A stretch of 64,000 nucleotides of DNA, from positions 496,001 through 560,000 of the forward strand of contig NZ_JAINVW010000003.1 in NCBI RefSeq assembly GCF_019880545.1. The letters are read 5' to 3'. Below the pieces are notes generated by a model, which saw only the letters and a list, made by a program, of their open reading frames with translations, was not told where the DNA came from and did no database searches. Position 1 is the first letter of the stretch. Each line of letters begins with the position of its first letter. The DNA is from Flagellimonas meishanensis. Lineage in GTDB: Bacteria; Bacteroidota; Bacteroidia; Flavobacteriales; Flavobacteriaceae. Both the position numbers and the translations under genes were made by a program. Positions 9,086 through 16,331 of this stretch are shown one piece after another.

Positions 9086-9880
9086 ATGAAAGCTAAAATC
9101 TACTGTTGTCTCATACTTGTTTTGTGTTCAATTAGCTGTAAAAAGGACAAAAAGGATTCGGTTAATTGGCATACCAAGAAAGAGGCCGAAAAAAATGCCA
9201 CCCACAATACCCTTTTGGATGTCGAACGGGAACTAGGCTGGGAATTGCTTTTTGATGGCAAGACCCTAAACGGATGGCATCTATTTAACAATCCAGGCGC
9301 TGCTTCTGTTTGGAAGGTTGAAAATGGAACGCTTTACTGTGCTGCCAAGGAAGAGGGCCTTGCACATGGCGATTTGGTCACCAATGAAAGCTTTGAGAAT
9401 TATGAACTTGCACTGGAGTGGCGGATTTCAGGTCGAGGAAATAGTGGAGTTTTTATCAACGTTCAGGAGGCCCCAAAATTTTCAGCAGCTTGGCAAACAG
9501 GTCCCGAATATCAAATACTTGATCCCGAGCACATGGATTACCGGGTTGAAACAAAAAAAACGGGATGCCTTTATGGCTTTTTGCCTCAGCTTAATGAAGC
9601 TGTCACAAAAACCAAGGGACAATGGAACCAAACCAAAATAATACAGAACAACGGCAAGGTTGAATTCTATTTGAATGGAACGATGACCGCCTTAACTGAT
9701 TTTAACTCCAAGGAATGGAAAAAAATGATATCCGATTCCGGTTTTAAGGACCGTGAAGGGTTTGGACAAGCGGTAAAGGGTAAAATTGCCTTACAAGATT
9801 GGTATTTTGAAGCTTGGTTCAGGAACATAAAAATCAGACCTCTTAAAACACAACCGATCGTTTCGGAGAATTCGTTATAA
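9086..9880 (+). CDS. DUF1080 (3-keto-glycoside hydrolase-like) lipoprotein
   Basis: A 264-residue exported protein. The N-terminus is a lipoprotein signal with the lipobox cysteine at residue 18 (CSISCKKD). The mature part is one DUF1080 concanavalin-like domain: WELLFDGKTLNGWHL near the start, RGNSGVFINV in the middle and FRNIKIRPL at the end. Members of this family include 3-keto-disaccharide hydrolases, so a periplasmic or surface role in sugar breakdown is plausible. An upstream TTG at 9083 is in frame, but ATG at 9086 is the better start. A second DUF1080 gene lies at 30.6 kb. It is followed 8 bases later by a DUF72 gene. Confidence 0.88.
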   Translation: MKAKIYCCLILVLCSISCKKDKKDSVNWHTKKEAEKNATHNTLLDVERELGWELLFDGKTLNGWHLFNNPGAASVWKVENGTLYCAAKEEGLAHGDLVTNESFENYELALEWRISGRGNSGVFINVQEAPKFSAAWQTGPEYQILDPEHMDYRVETKKTGCLYGFLPQLNEAVTKTKGQWNQTKIIQNNGKVEFYLNGTMTALTDFNSKEWKKMISDSGFKDREGFGQAVKGKIALQDWYFEAWFRNIKIRPLKTQPIVSENSL

Positions 9881-9888
9881 AAAGATTT

Positions 9889-10788
9889 ATGAAATTCGGA
9901 AAAGTAGACCATCCAGAGCTTATAGATTTCACCATTCCCCCCGACCATCCGGAAACTTCAGTGGTGCTGGCTAAAAACAAAACTGGGCCAGAAAACAAGG
10001 TTTATGTTGGTTGTGCCAAATGGAACCGTCAGGATTTGAAGAATTTTTATCCCAGGGGCACCAAGGATGAATTGGTTTATTACGCCTCCCAATTCAATAG
10101 CATTGAACTCAACGCTACTTTTTACCGCATTTTCCCGTCCGAGCAATACCAAAAGTGGTATGACAAGACTCCCGATGGGTTCAAGTTTTTTCCAAAAATG
10201 ACCAACGAGGTCAGCCATCTGCGACGCTTGAATGATCAGGTGTACCAAACCGTGGACCGCTATTTGGAAGTCACCTCCCTTCTTAAGGAAAAGTTGGGCA
10301 CTATTTTTTTGCAGATGCACAACAATTTTAATCCCAAAAACTGGGATAGGGTAGTGCGTTTTGCGGAATATTGGCCCAAGGAGTTTCCATTGGCCATGGA
10401 ATTTAGGCACACGGATTGGTTCAATGATGAAAAAGTGGCCCAAGAGCTATATCACCTGTTGGAAACGCATGGTATTGCCAATGCTTTGGTGGACACGGCA
10501 GGGCGTAGGGATCTTATGCACATGCGTTTGACCAATAATGAAGCATTTGTCCGCTACGTGGGGGCCAACCATAAATCCGACTATCCCCGCCTGGACGATT
10601 GGGTGGGTCGCCTGACCGCTTGGCAAGGCAAAGGGTTGGGGAACATACATTTTTTTGTTCACCAGAACATGGAATTGGAATCCCCATTACTGTCCGCCTA
10701 TTTCATAGAAAAGCTAAACAAGCGACTGGGTACTAATTTGAAAATCCCAAGGACCTTGCAGACACCCGACCCACAAAAACTTTTCTAG
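9889..10788 (+). CDS. DUF72-family protein
   Basis: A 299-residue cytoplasmic protein with a TIM-barrel-like DUF72 fold: YVGCAKWNRQDLKNFYP near residue 44, FNSIELNATFYR near 70, FKFFPKMTNEVSH near 100 and FAEYWPKEFPLAMEFRHTDWF near 160. The family is conserved across bacteria and archaea, without an agreed biochemical function. The gene starts 8 bases after the DUF1080 lipoprotein and may be co-transcribed with it, although one product is cytoplasmic and the other exported. Its TAG stop shares the palindrome CTAG with the convergent phosphatidylserine decarboxylase gene. Confidence 0.88.
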   Translation: MKFGKVDHPELIDFTIPPDHPETSVVLAKNKTGPENKVYVGCAKWNRQDLKNFYPRGTKDELVYYASQFNSIELNATFYRIFPSEQYQKWYDKTPDGFKFFPKMTNEVSHLRRLNDQVYQTVDRYLEVTSLLKEKLGTIFLQMHNNFNPKNWDRVVRFAEYWPKEFPLAMEFRHTDWFNDEKVAQELYHLLETHGIANALVDTAGRRDLMHMRLTNNEAFVRYVGANHKSDYPRLDDWVGRLTAWQGKGLGNIHFFVHQNMELESPLLSAYFIEKLNKRLGTNLKIPRTLQTPDPQKLF

Positions 10789-11639
10789 TACGGCATCCCA
10801 ACCTCCACAAAAGTGTTCTGCATGTGATATCTAGGGGAAATAGGTGCCGCCATACAGCAGGTGGATCCCAAATAAAAGAGGGAAAGTTCCTGAAGCTTTT
10901 TCACTGGTTCGCCTAGCGCAATTCCTTGGGCAAGCTCTATGGTGCCCACCGCTGGGCCACCGACAATGGACAAATGCCATACTTTGTCATTGTCGTCCGT
11001 AATGTCAATATTATAACGCTCATTCCTAAAAGCGGGCAGGGAGGGCGTTTCTTTATAGATCCAGGGACGGAGTACCACCAAATCACCGGGCACATGCTGT
11101 ATTCGGGTAATGGTCCCATCTATGGGTGCGTGTATGCGGTGGTAGTTCTTGTTGTGCAAAAAAACATTGGTAAAGGTATATTCTTCAGGAATTTCGCGGT
11201 CGCTTAAACCAAACACCGTAGCTACGGAGAGCACGTCGCATTTTACCCTTACCAAATTCAACTGCCCCACCTTTTGCTCATCACAAAGAAGCCCCTCACA
11301 AGGCCAAACAAAGGGACTTTCGTATTTAGGAAGTTCCCTGAACTCACGGATAAAAAAATCTTGGAAGCTTTCAAACGAGCTTTTCCCATGGGGCGGTTTA
11401 AACTTATCCAAGTAATCTTTATCAGAATAATTAAGCCGTATGTAAGGCTTGATGATCCGCTTTGAAAACGATTTGTCATAAATGGAACTGTACCAAGAAG
11501 ATAACCTGCGTTGAAGATGGCTTGGAATATTGCCCCAAATTTCCACGGACAGGAAGGTATAGAATTTGGCCCTCCAGGTGGGCACTTTAAAAACGGTGAA
11601 GCCGGGGTCCGAATAGTACTCCGTAATCGATTTTGTCAT
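10785..11639 (-). CDS. psd: Phosphatidylserine decarboxylase-family proenzyme
   Basis: A 284-residue pyruvoyl-enzyme precursor. The autocleavage motif LGST is at residues 257-260; cleavage before the Ser would create the pyruvoyl group on a short alpha chain. The family motif KNYHRIHAPIDG is at 164-175. After LGST comes CCMAAP, instead of the hydrophobic stretch of classical Psd, and the chain ends soon after. This suggests the soluble Psd-related branch rather than the classical membrane enzyme. It would decarboxylate phosphatidylserine to phosphatidylethanolamine or act on a related substrate. It is convergent with DUF72 and overlaps it by four bases. Confidence 0.8.
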   Translation of the reverse strand: MTKSITEYYSDPGFTVFKVPTWRAKFYTFLSVEIWGNIPSHLQRRLSSWYSSIYDKSFSKRIIKPYIRLNYSDKDYLDKFKPPHGKSSFESFQDFFIREFRELPKYESPFVWPCEGLLCDEQKVGQLNLVRVKCDVLSVATVFGLSDREIPEEYTFTNVFLHNKNYHRIHAPIDGTITRIQHVPGDLVVLRPWIYKETPSLPAFRNERYNIDITDDNDKVWHLSIVGGPAVGTIELAQGIALGEPVKKLQELSLFYLGSTCCMAAPISPRYHMQNTFVEVGMPY

Positions 11640-11793
11640 GATGGTTCGTTTTGTTTGATACAGAAATTTATTGGGATTATTTTTTTCACCCCTCGGAATT
11701 AAGAAAAGTTTATTTAATGATTAACATATTTTGTAAAAATTGAAATCTTTCTGTTAAAATGATGAAAGGAGGGATAGCAAGGCTTTCATGGCT

Positions 11794-11801
11794 TAATTTT
11801 G
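11794..11801 (+). promoter_or_regulatory. Putative -7 promoter element
   Basis: TAATTTTG matches the Bacteroidota -7 consensus TAnnTTTG and lies 24 bases before the ATG of the thioesterase. I see no clear TTG -33 element at the usual distance. Its position supports starting the gene at 11826 rather than at an upstream in-frame codon that overlaps this element. Confidence 0.4.
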
Positions 11802-11825
11802 CTTGAAAACCCAAATTTTTCGTTT

Positions 11826-12239
11826 ATGCGATTCCATACCAGAAAATGGGTAAAGCCCGAAGATCTTAATGCAAACGGCACCTTGTTTGGAGGAAAGCTT
11901 TTGTCCTGGATTGATGAAGAAGCTGCTCTTTACAGCATCATTCAATTGGAGAGCAAAAAGGTGGTGACCAAATACATCTCCGAAATCAACTTTATGAGCA
12001 CAGCGGTGGAAGGGGACATTGTGGAAATAGGTATTGATGTCATCAAGTTTGGCCACACTTCCATTTCCTTGAACTGTGAAGTCCGTAACAAAATGACGCA
12101 TGAAAGTATCGTTACGGTTGATAATATCATCATGGTCAATTTGGATGAAAAGGGAAACCCTTCTCCACATGGTAAGACCAAAATTGAGTATGTAAAGGAC
12201 CGCTTGGCCAAAAAAGAGGAGGAAAAGGGAAAATCTTAA
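11826..12239 (+). CDS. Acyl-CoA thioesterase, hotdog fold
   Basis: A 137-residue hotdog-fold protein of the YciA/BACH-like acyl-CoA thioesterase group. It shows NANGTLFGGKLLSWIDEEAA near the N-terminus, with the catalytic Asp in this helix, then FMSTAVEGDIVEIG and a C-terminal KGNPSPHGK segment. It would hydrolyse acyl-CoA to free acid and CoA in the cytoplasm. The frame continues upstream to 11799, but that extension overlaps a -7 element and adds no domain. The TAA stop shares the palindrome TTAA with the convergent dipeptidase gene. Confidence 0.87.
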   Translation: MRFHTRKWVKPEDLNANGTLFGGKLLSWIDEEAALYSIIQLESKKVVTKYISEINFMSTAVEGDIVEIGIDVIKFGHTSISLNCEVRNKMTHESIVTVDNIIMVNLDEKGNPSPHGKTKIEYVKDRLAKKEEEKGKS

Positions 12240-13519
12240 TGGGGTCCTGCTGCTATAGCCTGGACTTCGTCCAGTACCCGCAGCAGGTTGCCGCCCCATA
12301 GCTTGGTTATTTCTTCCTCAGTATAACCTCTTTTTACCAATTCCAAGGTAACATTAAAGGTCTCCGAAGCATCGGACCAGCCGGCAATGCCGCCACCGCC
12401 ATCAAAATCGGAACTAATCCCCACGTGATCTATGCCAATCAGGTCAACCATATAATCAATATGGTCCACTAAATCAGAAACGTCCACAGCGGGAGGTGCA
12501 TCCGGGTCCATCGAAGCCAACTCGTTCGCCCGCTTGGTCACTTTAGGGTAATTTTCCATGTATTCCTCTTGCTGTTCCGCGGTCAAAGAGAAAAATTCTG
12601 AGCGCTCAAACCAATTGATCCCCAACGAAGAAGCTACTTTTTCATAGATGCCCTTCATATAAGCCGCTCGCGCTTCTTGCTTTTCTGTGTTCAAATAGGC
12701 ATTAAAGGCGACGGTTTGTACTACACCTCCATTTTCCTTTATCAATCTCAATTGCTCATCATCCAAGTTTCTGCTATGGTTGCATAAGGCCCGGGCGGAT
12801 GAATGTGAGGCAATTATTGGCGCTTTGGAAAGGGCCACCATTTGTTTCATGGATTCTTTTGATGGATGGGATACATCAATCATAATACCAAGTCTATTCA
12901 TCTCTTTTACAGCTTCTTGTCCAAGTTCACTTAAACCATTGTGCAACCAAATTCCATCTTTCTCACCAGTATGCGAATCGCAAAATTGACTATGGCCATT
13001 ATGGGACAGGGAGATATAGCGGGCCCCCAATCTGTGGTATTCCTCAAACTTGGAAAGGTCCTCGCCAATGGGATATGCATTTTCTACCCCGATCATGGCC
13101 ACTTTCTTGCCAGCTTTGGAGATTCTTCGAACATCGTCGGAGGTAAGGGCCAGACCAATTTCCCCGGAAGCGAAGGTGCTGCAGAGTTTATGTATGGCAT
13201 CAAACTTGGCCAAGGCATTCTCAGAAGCTTTTGCATAGCCTTCAGCGGTAAGCGAATCCTGTCCTGTATATACAATGAACCAGGCCACATCCAGCCCGCC
13301 TTCTTTCATCTTGGGAAGATCTACCTGGGTGTTCAACTTTTGCGAATAGTTGATACTGTCGGTGAAGTTCTTCACATTGATGTCCACATGAGTGTCCACA
13401 GTAATCACCTGTTCATGTATCCTTTTGGCTTTTTCTTCCACGGTTTCCATTTTGGTTTGGTTCTTATCGGCACACGAAAACAACAATGTCAATGCGCACC
13501 ACAGGTATACTTGTTTCAT
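12236..13519 (-). CDS. Membrane dipeptidase-type lipoprotein (peptidase M19)
   Basis: A 427-residue exported M19 peptidase. The start at 13519 gives a lipoprotein signal with lipobox LLFSCADK; a longer frame to 13582 lacks a sensible signal. Zinc and catalytic positions are visible: the HVD of VDTHVDIN, Glu in MIGVENAYP, His in IDVSHPS, His in ASHSSARA, and Asp in GISSDFDGGGG. It would cleave dipeptides, including possibly D-amino-acid-containing ones, at the cell surface or in the periplasm. It converges with the thioesterase gene, overlapping by four bases. A divergent M19-like gene lies at 62.2 kb. Confidence 0.9.
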   Translation of the reverse strand: MKQVYLWCALTLLFSCADKNQTKMETVEEKAKRIHEQVITVDTHVDINVKNFTDSINYSQKLNTQVDLPKMKEGGLDVAWFIVYTGQDSLTAEGYAKASENALAKFDAIHKLCSTFASGEIGLALTSDDVRRISKAGKKVAMIGVENAYPIGEDLSKFEEYHRLGARYISLSHNGHSQFCDSHTGEKDGIWLHNGLSELGQEAVKEMNRLGIMIDVSHPSKESMKQMVALSKAPIIASHSSARALCNHSRNLDDEQLRLIKENGGVVQTVAFNAYLNTEKQEARAAYMKGIYEKVASSLGINWFERSEFFSLTAEQQEEYMENYPKVTKRANELASMDPDAPPAVDVSDLVDHIDYMVDLIGIDHVGISSDFDGGGGIAGWSDASETFNVTLELVKRGYTEEEITKLWGGNLLRVLDEVQAIAAGPH

Positions 13520-13648
13520 TGGCCAATATTTAAACCTACAAATAAAGCAATTTGACAACAAAATAAGCGCGCTATGGAACAATTAATTGGGTGGGTTGCC
13601 TTAAATCAAGATTTTTAATGGATTACAACAGACATAACTCCATACAAA

Positions 13649-14425
13649 TTGAGAACAAGGGATTTACTAAGGTATTTGGAAAAACTGGAAATTGGATTGA
13701 GCAATTTTTCCTATGAGGAACTGGGCATTGTTGAAGCCGGGGAATTGAAAAGATCTTTTGAAATTTTTCGAAATGGCCTTGAGGAAAAAGTCTTCGGGGC
13801 GGATGAAATGAACCAATTGGAGCATATGTTCGATACTATGGGCATAGAACCATCCCGTCAACAACCACCGACACTCCCGGATGGAATCGTATCCAAAGAC
13901 CGAGAAGCATTGGTTTCCTTGATTGGATCGCTTGAGAAAACTGGGCTTAACGCAGAGCAAAAGAAGATAACCGAGGCCATGAAATCCCTTGCCCTGGGAA
14001 TCGAAAGTCGCTTCCTGGAAAACAAAAGCGGGGGGCGTTCAACCCAAATGACGGCAGAATCAAGCTTTGTTTCCGACACCATAAACCTAAAATTGGTGTT
14101 GGAGGAATGTATGGGCCAGATGGAACTTCTCGAGGAACTTATAAAACGCTACAAGCACAACATCCTGGAATTTATTGGCTGTGCCAAAGTCAATCTTGAT
14201 ATGGAAAACTTCAAGGAAATGCGCACCGCTTGCCAAAGGATACTGCCAACCCTAAAAATGATGAGGATAAATGGACTGACACAAATCGTATCAGAAATGG
14301 ACCATGTGTCCAAAACGGATATGGATCTAACCTATTTGGGCTTTCTCTATGATCAATTTCTTGAAGAGTTCCCGAGGGTAGAGGCACAGGTAGATTCCGA
14401 ATTAAATGCCCTGAAAACCATGTAA
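13649..14425 (+). CDS. HPt-like helical protein lacking the phosphorylatable His
   Basis: A 258-residue, all-helical cytoplasmic protein. The C-terminal 110 residues resemble the histidine phosphotransfer (HPt) fold. The stretch MRTACQRILPTLKMM at 181-195 aligns by eye with the AHKLKPS-type HPt motif, but it has Gln186 where the phospho-accepting His should be. The N-terminal half is a linker or coiled region with no motif. The start is probably TTG at 13649, as no ATG fits. It is followed 13 bases later by a 120-residue hypothetical gene, likely in the same operon. It may be a pseudo-HPt that binds a response regulator without phosphotransfer. The HPt assignment is my inference. Confidence 0.55.
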   Translation: MRTRDLLRYLEKLEIGLSNFSYEELGIVEAGELKRSFEIFRNGLEEKVFGADEMNQLEHMFDTMGIEPSRQQPPTLPDGIVSKDREALVSLIGSLEKTGLNAEQKKITEAMKSLALGIESRFLENKSGGRSTQMTAESSFVSDTINLKLVLEECMGQMELLEELIKRYKHNILEFIGCAKVNLDMENFKEMRTACQRILPTLKMMRINGLTQIVSEMDHVSKTDMDLTYLGFLYDQFLEEFPRVEAQVDSELNALKTM

Positions 14426-14438
14426 GACCCAAAACACC

Positions 14439-14801
14439 ATGAAAGATAATGACTTGCCAAAGTACCACCAGAGTATCTTTCATCAGTTGTTTGAACACGC
14501 CGCTGATATAGACTGTAAGCTTTTGCTTCTGGATGAGATCCTTGAAATAGGGGACGTGAAGGAACTACCGCTATTGGAGTTGCTTTGCGCTTCGGAACAC
14601 CCAGAGGTAAGAAAAAAGGCGTTGAAGGTGAAAGCTGCCTTCTATGAAAAAATGGGGATAATTCCCAAAAATGAAACCAAAAGACTGCCCATGAGTCTTT
14701 GCTTTCTCTACGATGAATTTAATATAAGGCCCACAAAGGTTGACAAAGACCTGAACATGGATTTTGAGGTCACCTTGGAAATCTTCAACACAGACCTTTA
14801 G
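14439..14801 (+). CDS. Hypothetical protein paired with the HPt-like gene
   Basis: A 120-residue soluble protein. The N-terminal two thirds are helical and repeat-like (LLLLDEILEIGDVKELPLLE, then HPEVRKKALKVKAAFYEK), reminiscent of a single HEAT-like pair. The C-terminus is mixed and ends in a beta-rich FEVTLEIFNTDL. There is no signal peptide and no catalytic motif. It starts 13 bases after the HPt-like gene, so the two probably work together. I do not recognise the family. Confidence 0.65.
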   Translation: MKDNDLPKYHQSIFHQLFEHAADIDCKLLLLDEILEIGDVKELPLLELLCASEHPEVRKKALKVKAAFYEKMGIIPKNETKRLPMSLCFLYDEFNIRPTKVDKDLNMDFEVTLEIFNTDL

Positions 14802-14868
14802 ATCATGGAGCGATCAATTCTTAATTTCCGCGTTTCACAACTTTTATCCAAGTTTTCACCACAATTTA

Positions 14869-14899
14869 TTGGAAAGCCATAATGTTTAAGATAGGTTTA
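14869..14899 (+). promoter_or_regulatory. Putative Bacteroidota promoter for the micropeptide pair
   Basis: TTG at 14869-14871 and TAGGTTTA at 14892-14899 are separated by 20 bases, close to the Bacteroidota promoter form TTG-N(about 19)-TAnnTTTG. Transcription would begin near 14906, about 30 bases before the first micropeptide start. Confidence 0.45.
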
Positions 14900-14934
14900 C
14901 GTTAATAAGATAGACCCTAAAATCATACCGCACC

Positions 14935-15033
14935 ATGTTATACGACACCTACGGAGAAGAATATCTTTCCTTTTTGCAGGAACTCAACGAGATACTAAGT
15001 TTGAACCAATTGGCCGAATTGGATTACCTATAG
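14935..15033 (+). CDS. Micropeptide 1 (32 residues), paralogue of the next
   Basis: A 32-codon frame, ATG to TAG, encoding an acidic, amphipathic peptide with the core YLSFLQELNEIL at residues 10-21. The neighbouring 33-codon frame 21 bases later encodes YLNFIQDLNDIL. At aligned positions the differences are synonymous (CTT/TTA, CTC/CTG, ATA/ATT) or conservative (Glu/Asp, Leu/Ile). That is the pattern expected when a peptide sequence is selected. The pair has its own promoter-like sequence upstream and a strong terminator downstream. There is no signal peptide. Function unknown; short helical peptides of this kind often bind a larger protein. Confidence 0.6.
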   Translation: MLYDTYGEEYLSFLQELNEILSLNQLAELDYL

Positions 15034-15054
15034 GCCATCCCCAAATTTTGCCCC

Positions 15055-15156
15055 ATGAAGAACAGGAACCACGAAAACACGTCCTATTTAAATTTTATTC
15101 AGGATCTGAACGATATTCTAGCTGATTTTGAGATCAACCAGCTGAATAACTTATGA
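15055..15156 (+). CDS. Micropeptide 2 (33 residues), paralogue of the previous
   Basis: A 33-codon frame, ATG to TGA. Its core YLNFIQDLNDIL (residues 11-22) matches YLSFLQELNEIL of the first peptide; the two N-termini differ, while the C-terminal thirds again end in leucine-spaced acidic or amide-rich helices. It lies 21 bases after micropeptide 1 and about 25 bases before a strong hairpin terminator, so the two would share a transcript of roughly 300 bases. The converging gene is an RpoD-family sigma factor. Any functional link to it is speculation. Confidence 0.6.
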   Translation: MKNRNHENTSYLNFIQDLNDILADFEINQLNNL

Positions 15157-15180
15157 GAGTTTAAAGTGATTTATCATTTA

Positions 15181-15208
15181 AAAGGGGAACCAAAATTGGT
15201 TCCCCTTT
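15181..15208. terminator. Strong bidirectional intrinsic terminator
   Basis: A near-perfect inverted repeat: AAAGGGGAACCAA at 15181-15193 pairs with TTGGTTCCCCTTT at 15196-15208. A T-run follows on the plus strand and an A-run flanks the other side. It sits between the micropeptide pair and the convergent sigma-factor gene and can end transcription from both directions. Confidence 0.85.
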
Positions 15209-15222
15209 TTTATTTAGGTCAG

Positions 15223-16089
15223 TTATTGTCCCAAATAGGACTTAAGAATCTTGCTCTTGGAGGTATGTCTGAGCTTCCGTATGGCCTTTTCCCTGATTTG
15301 CCGTACCCTTTCACGGGTCAGATCAAATGTGCTGCCAATCTCTTCCAGGGTCATGGATTGTTGGTCACCTATGCCATAGTATAGCCGAACCACATCAGCC
15401 TCTCGGGGAGAAAGTGTCTCCAAGGCCCGGTTGATTTCCGTGTTCAGGGATTGATGCATGAGCCCGCGGTCAGGTTTAGGGGAATCCCCGGTATTCAGTA
15501 CATCATACAAACTGGAGGTCTCGCCTTCTTTCAAGGGTGCATCCATGGATACGTGCCTTCCGGTATTTTTTAACGACTGTTTTACCTCCGTGACGGTCAT
15601 GTCCAGTTCCTTTGCAATTTCCTCCGCTGAAGGAGGCCTTTCATGGGCCTGCTCCAGGTATGAAAATGTTTTTTTGATCTTATTGATGGAACCAATTTTG
15701 TTCAAAGGAAGCCGAACCACACGCGATTGTTCCGCCAAAGCCTGCAGTATGGATTGTCGAATCCACCAAACGGCATAGGAGATAAACTTGAATCCCCGGG
15801 TCTCATCAAACCGTTTGGCCGCCTTTACCAAACCTACATTCCCCTCATTGATAAGATCGGGCAACTTTAATCCCTGGTTTTGATATTGCTTGGCCACAGA
15901 AACCACAAACCGTAGGTTTGCATTGGTCAATTTCTCAAGGGCAGCTTGGTCACCGGCCCTGATCCGTTGCGCCAGTTCCACTTCTTCCTGGGCAGTGATC
16001 AAATCAATCTTACTGATATCTTGAAGATACTTATCCAAGGATTTTGACTCCCGGTTGGTTACTTGCTTGATGATTTTTAACTGCCTCAT
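15223..16089 (-). CDS. rpoD: RNA polymerase sigma factor, RpoD/SigA family
   Basis: A 288-residue sigma-70 protein of the short Bacteroidota primary type, without region 1.1. Region 2 includes [18 protein letters not shown] and the -10-recognition helix with [10 protein letters not shown]. Region 3 has the [13 protein letters not shown] helix. Region 4 has the -35-binding helix-turn-helix in [20 protein letters not shown]. It directs core RNA polymerase to promoters. Several positions differ from the flavobacterial housekeeping sequence as I remember it ([24 protein letters not shown]), so it may be a second, RpoD-like paralogue rather than the sole primary factor. It converges on the micropeptide unit across a shared terminator. 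Confidence 0.88.
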   Translation of the reverse strand: MRQLKIIKQVTNRESKSLDKYLQDISKIDLITAQEEVELAQRIRAGDQAALEKLTNANLRFVVSVAKQYQNQGLKLPDLINEGNVGLVKAAKRFDETRGFKFISYAVWWIRQSILQALAEQSRVVRLPLNKIGSINKIKKTFSYLEQAHERPPSAEEIAKELDMTVTEVKQSLKNTGRHVSMDAPLKEGETSSLYDVLNTGDSPKPDRGLMHQSLNTEINRALETLSPREADVVRLYYGIGDQQSMTLEEIGSTFDLTRERVRQIREKAIRKLRHTSKSKILKSYLGQ

Positions 16090-16284
16090 ATATACATTTG
16101 GTTAAAAGTGATTATAGCTTACATAATAATGCATAAAAGCTAAATTTCCAAGTAAGAAATGTTATTCTTATCAAAATCTTATGAGCAGGCGGCTATATCC
16201 ATGTGAATCAGTACCTAAGACATATGTTGATAGTATCTTGAAAGAATTGCCATAAAAGCAGTGCCCTGTCGCCCAAAAATCTTA

Positions 16285-16292
16285 TAATTTTG
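16285..16292 (+). promoter_or_regulatory. Putative -7 promoter element
   Basis: TAATTTTG fits TAnnTTTG and lies 39 bases before the TTG start of the helicase gene. The spacing suits a short leader. No convincing TTG -33 box is seen. Confidence 0.4.
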
Positions 16293-16331
16293 TAGGGTTT
16301 TAAAATTACGGACCCAAAAACCACTTTTCCA

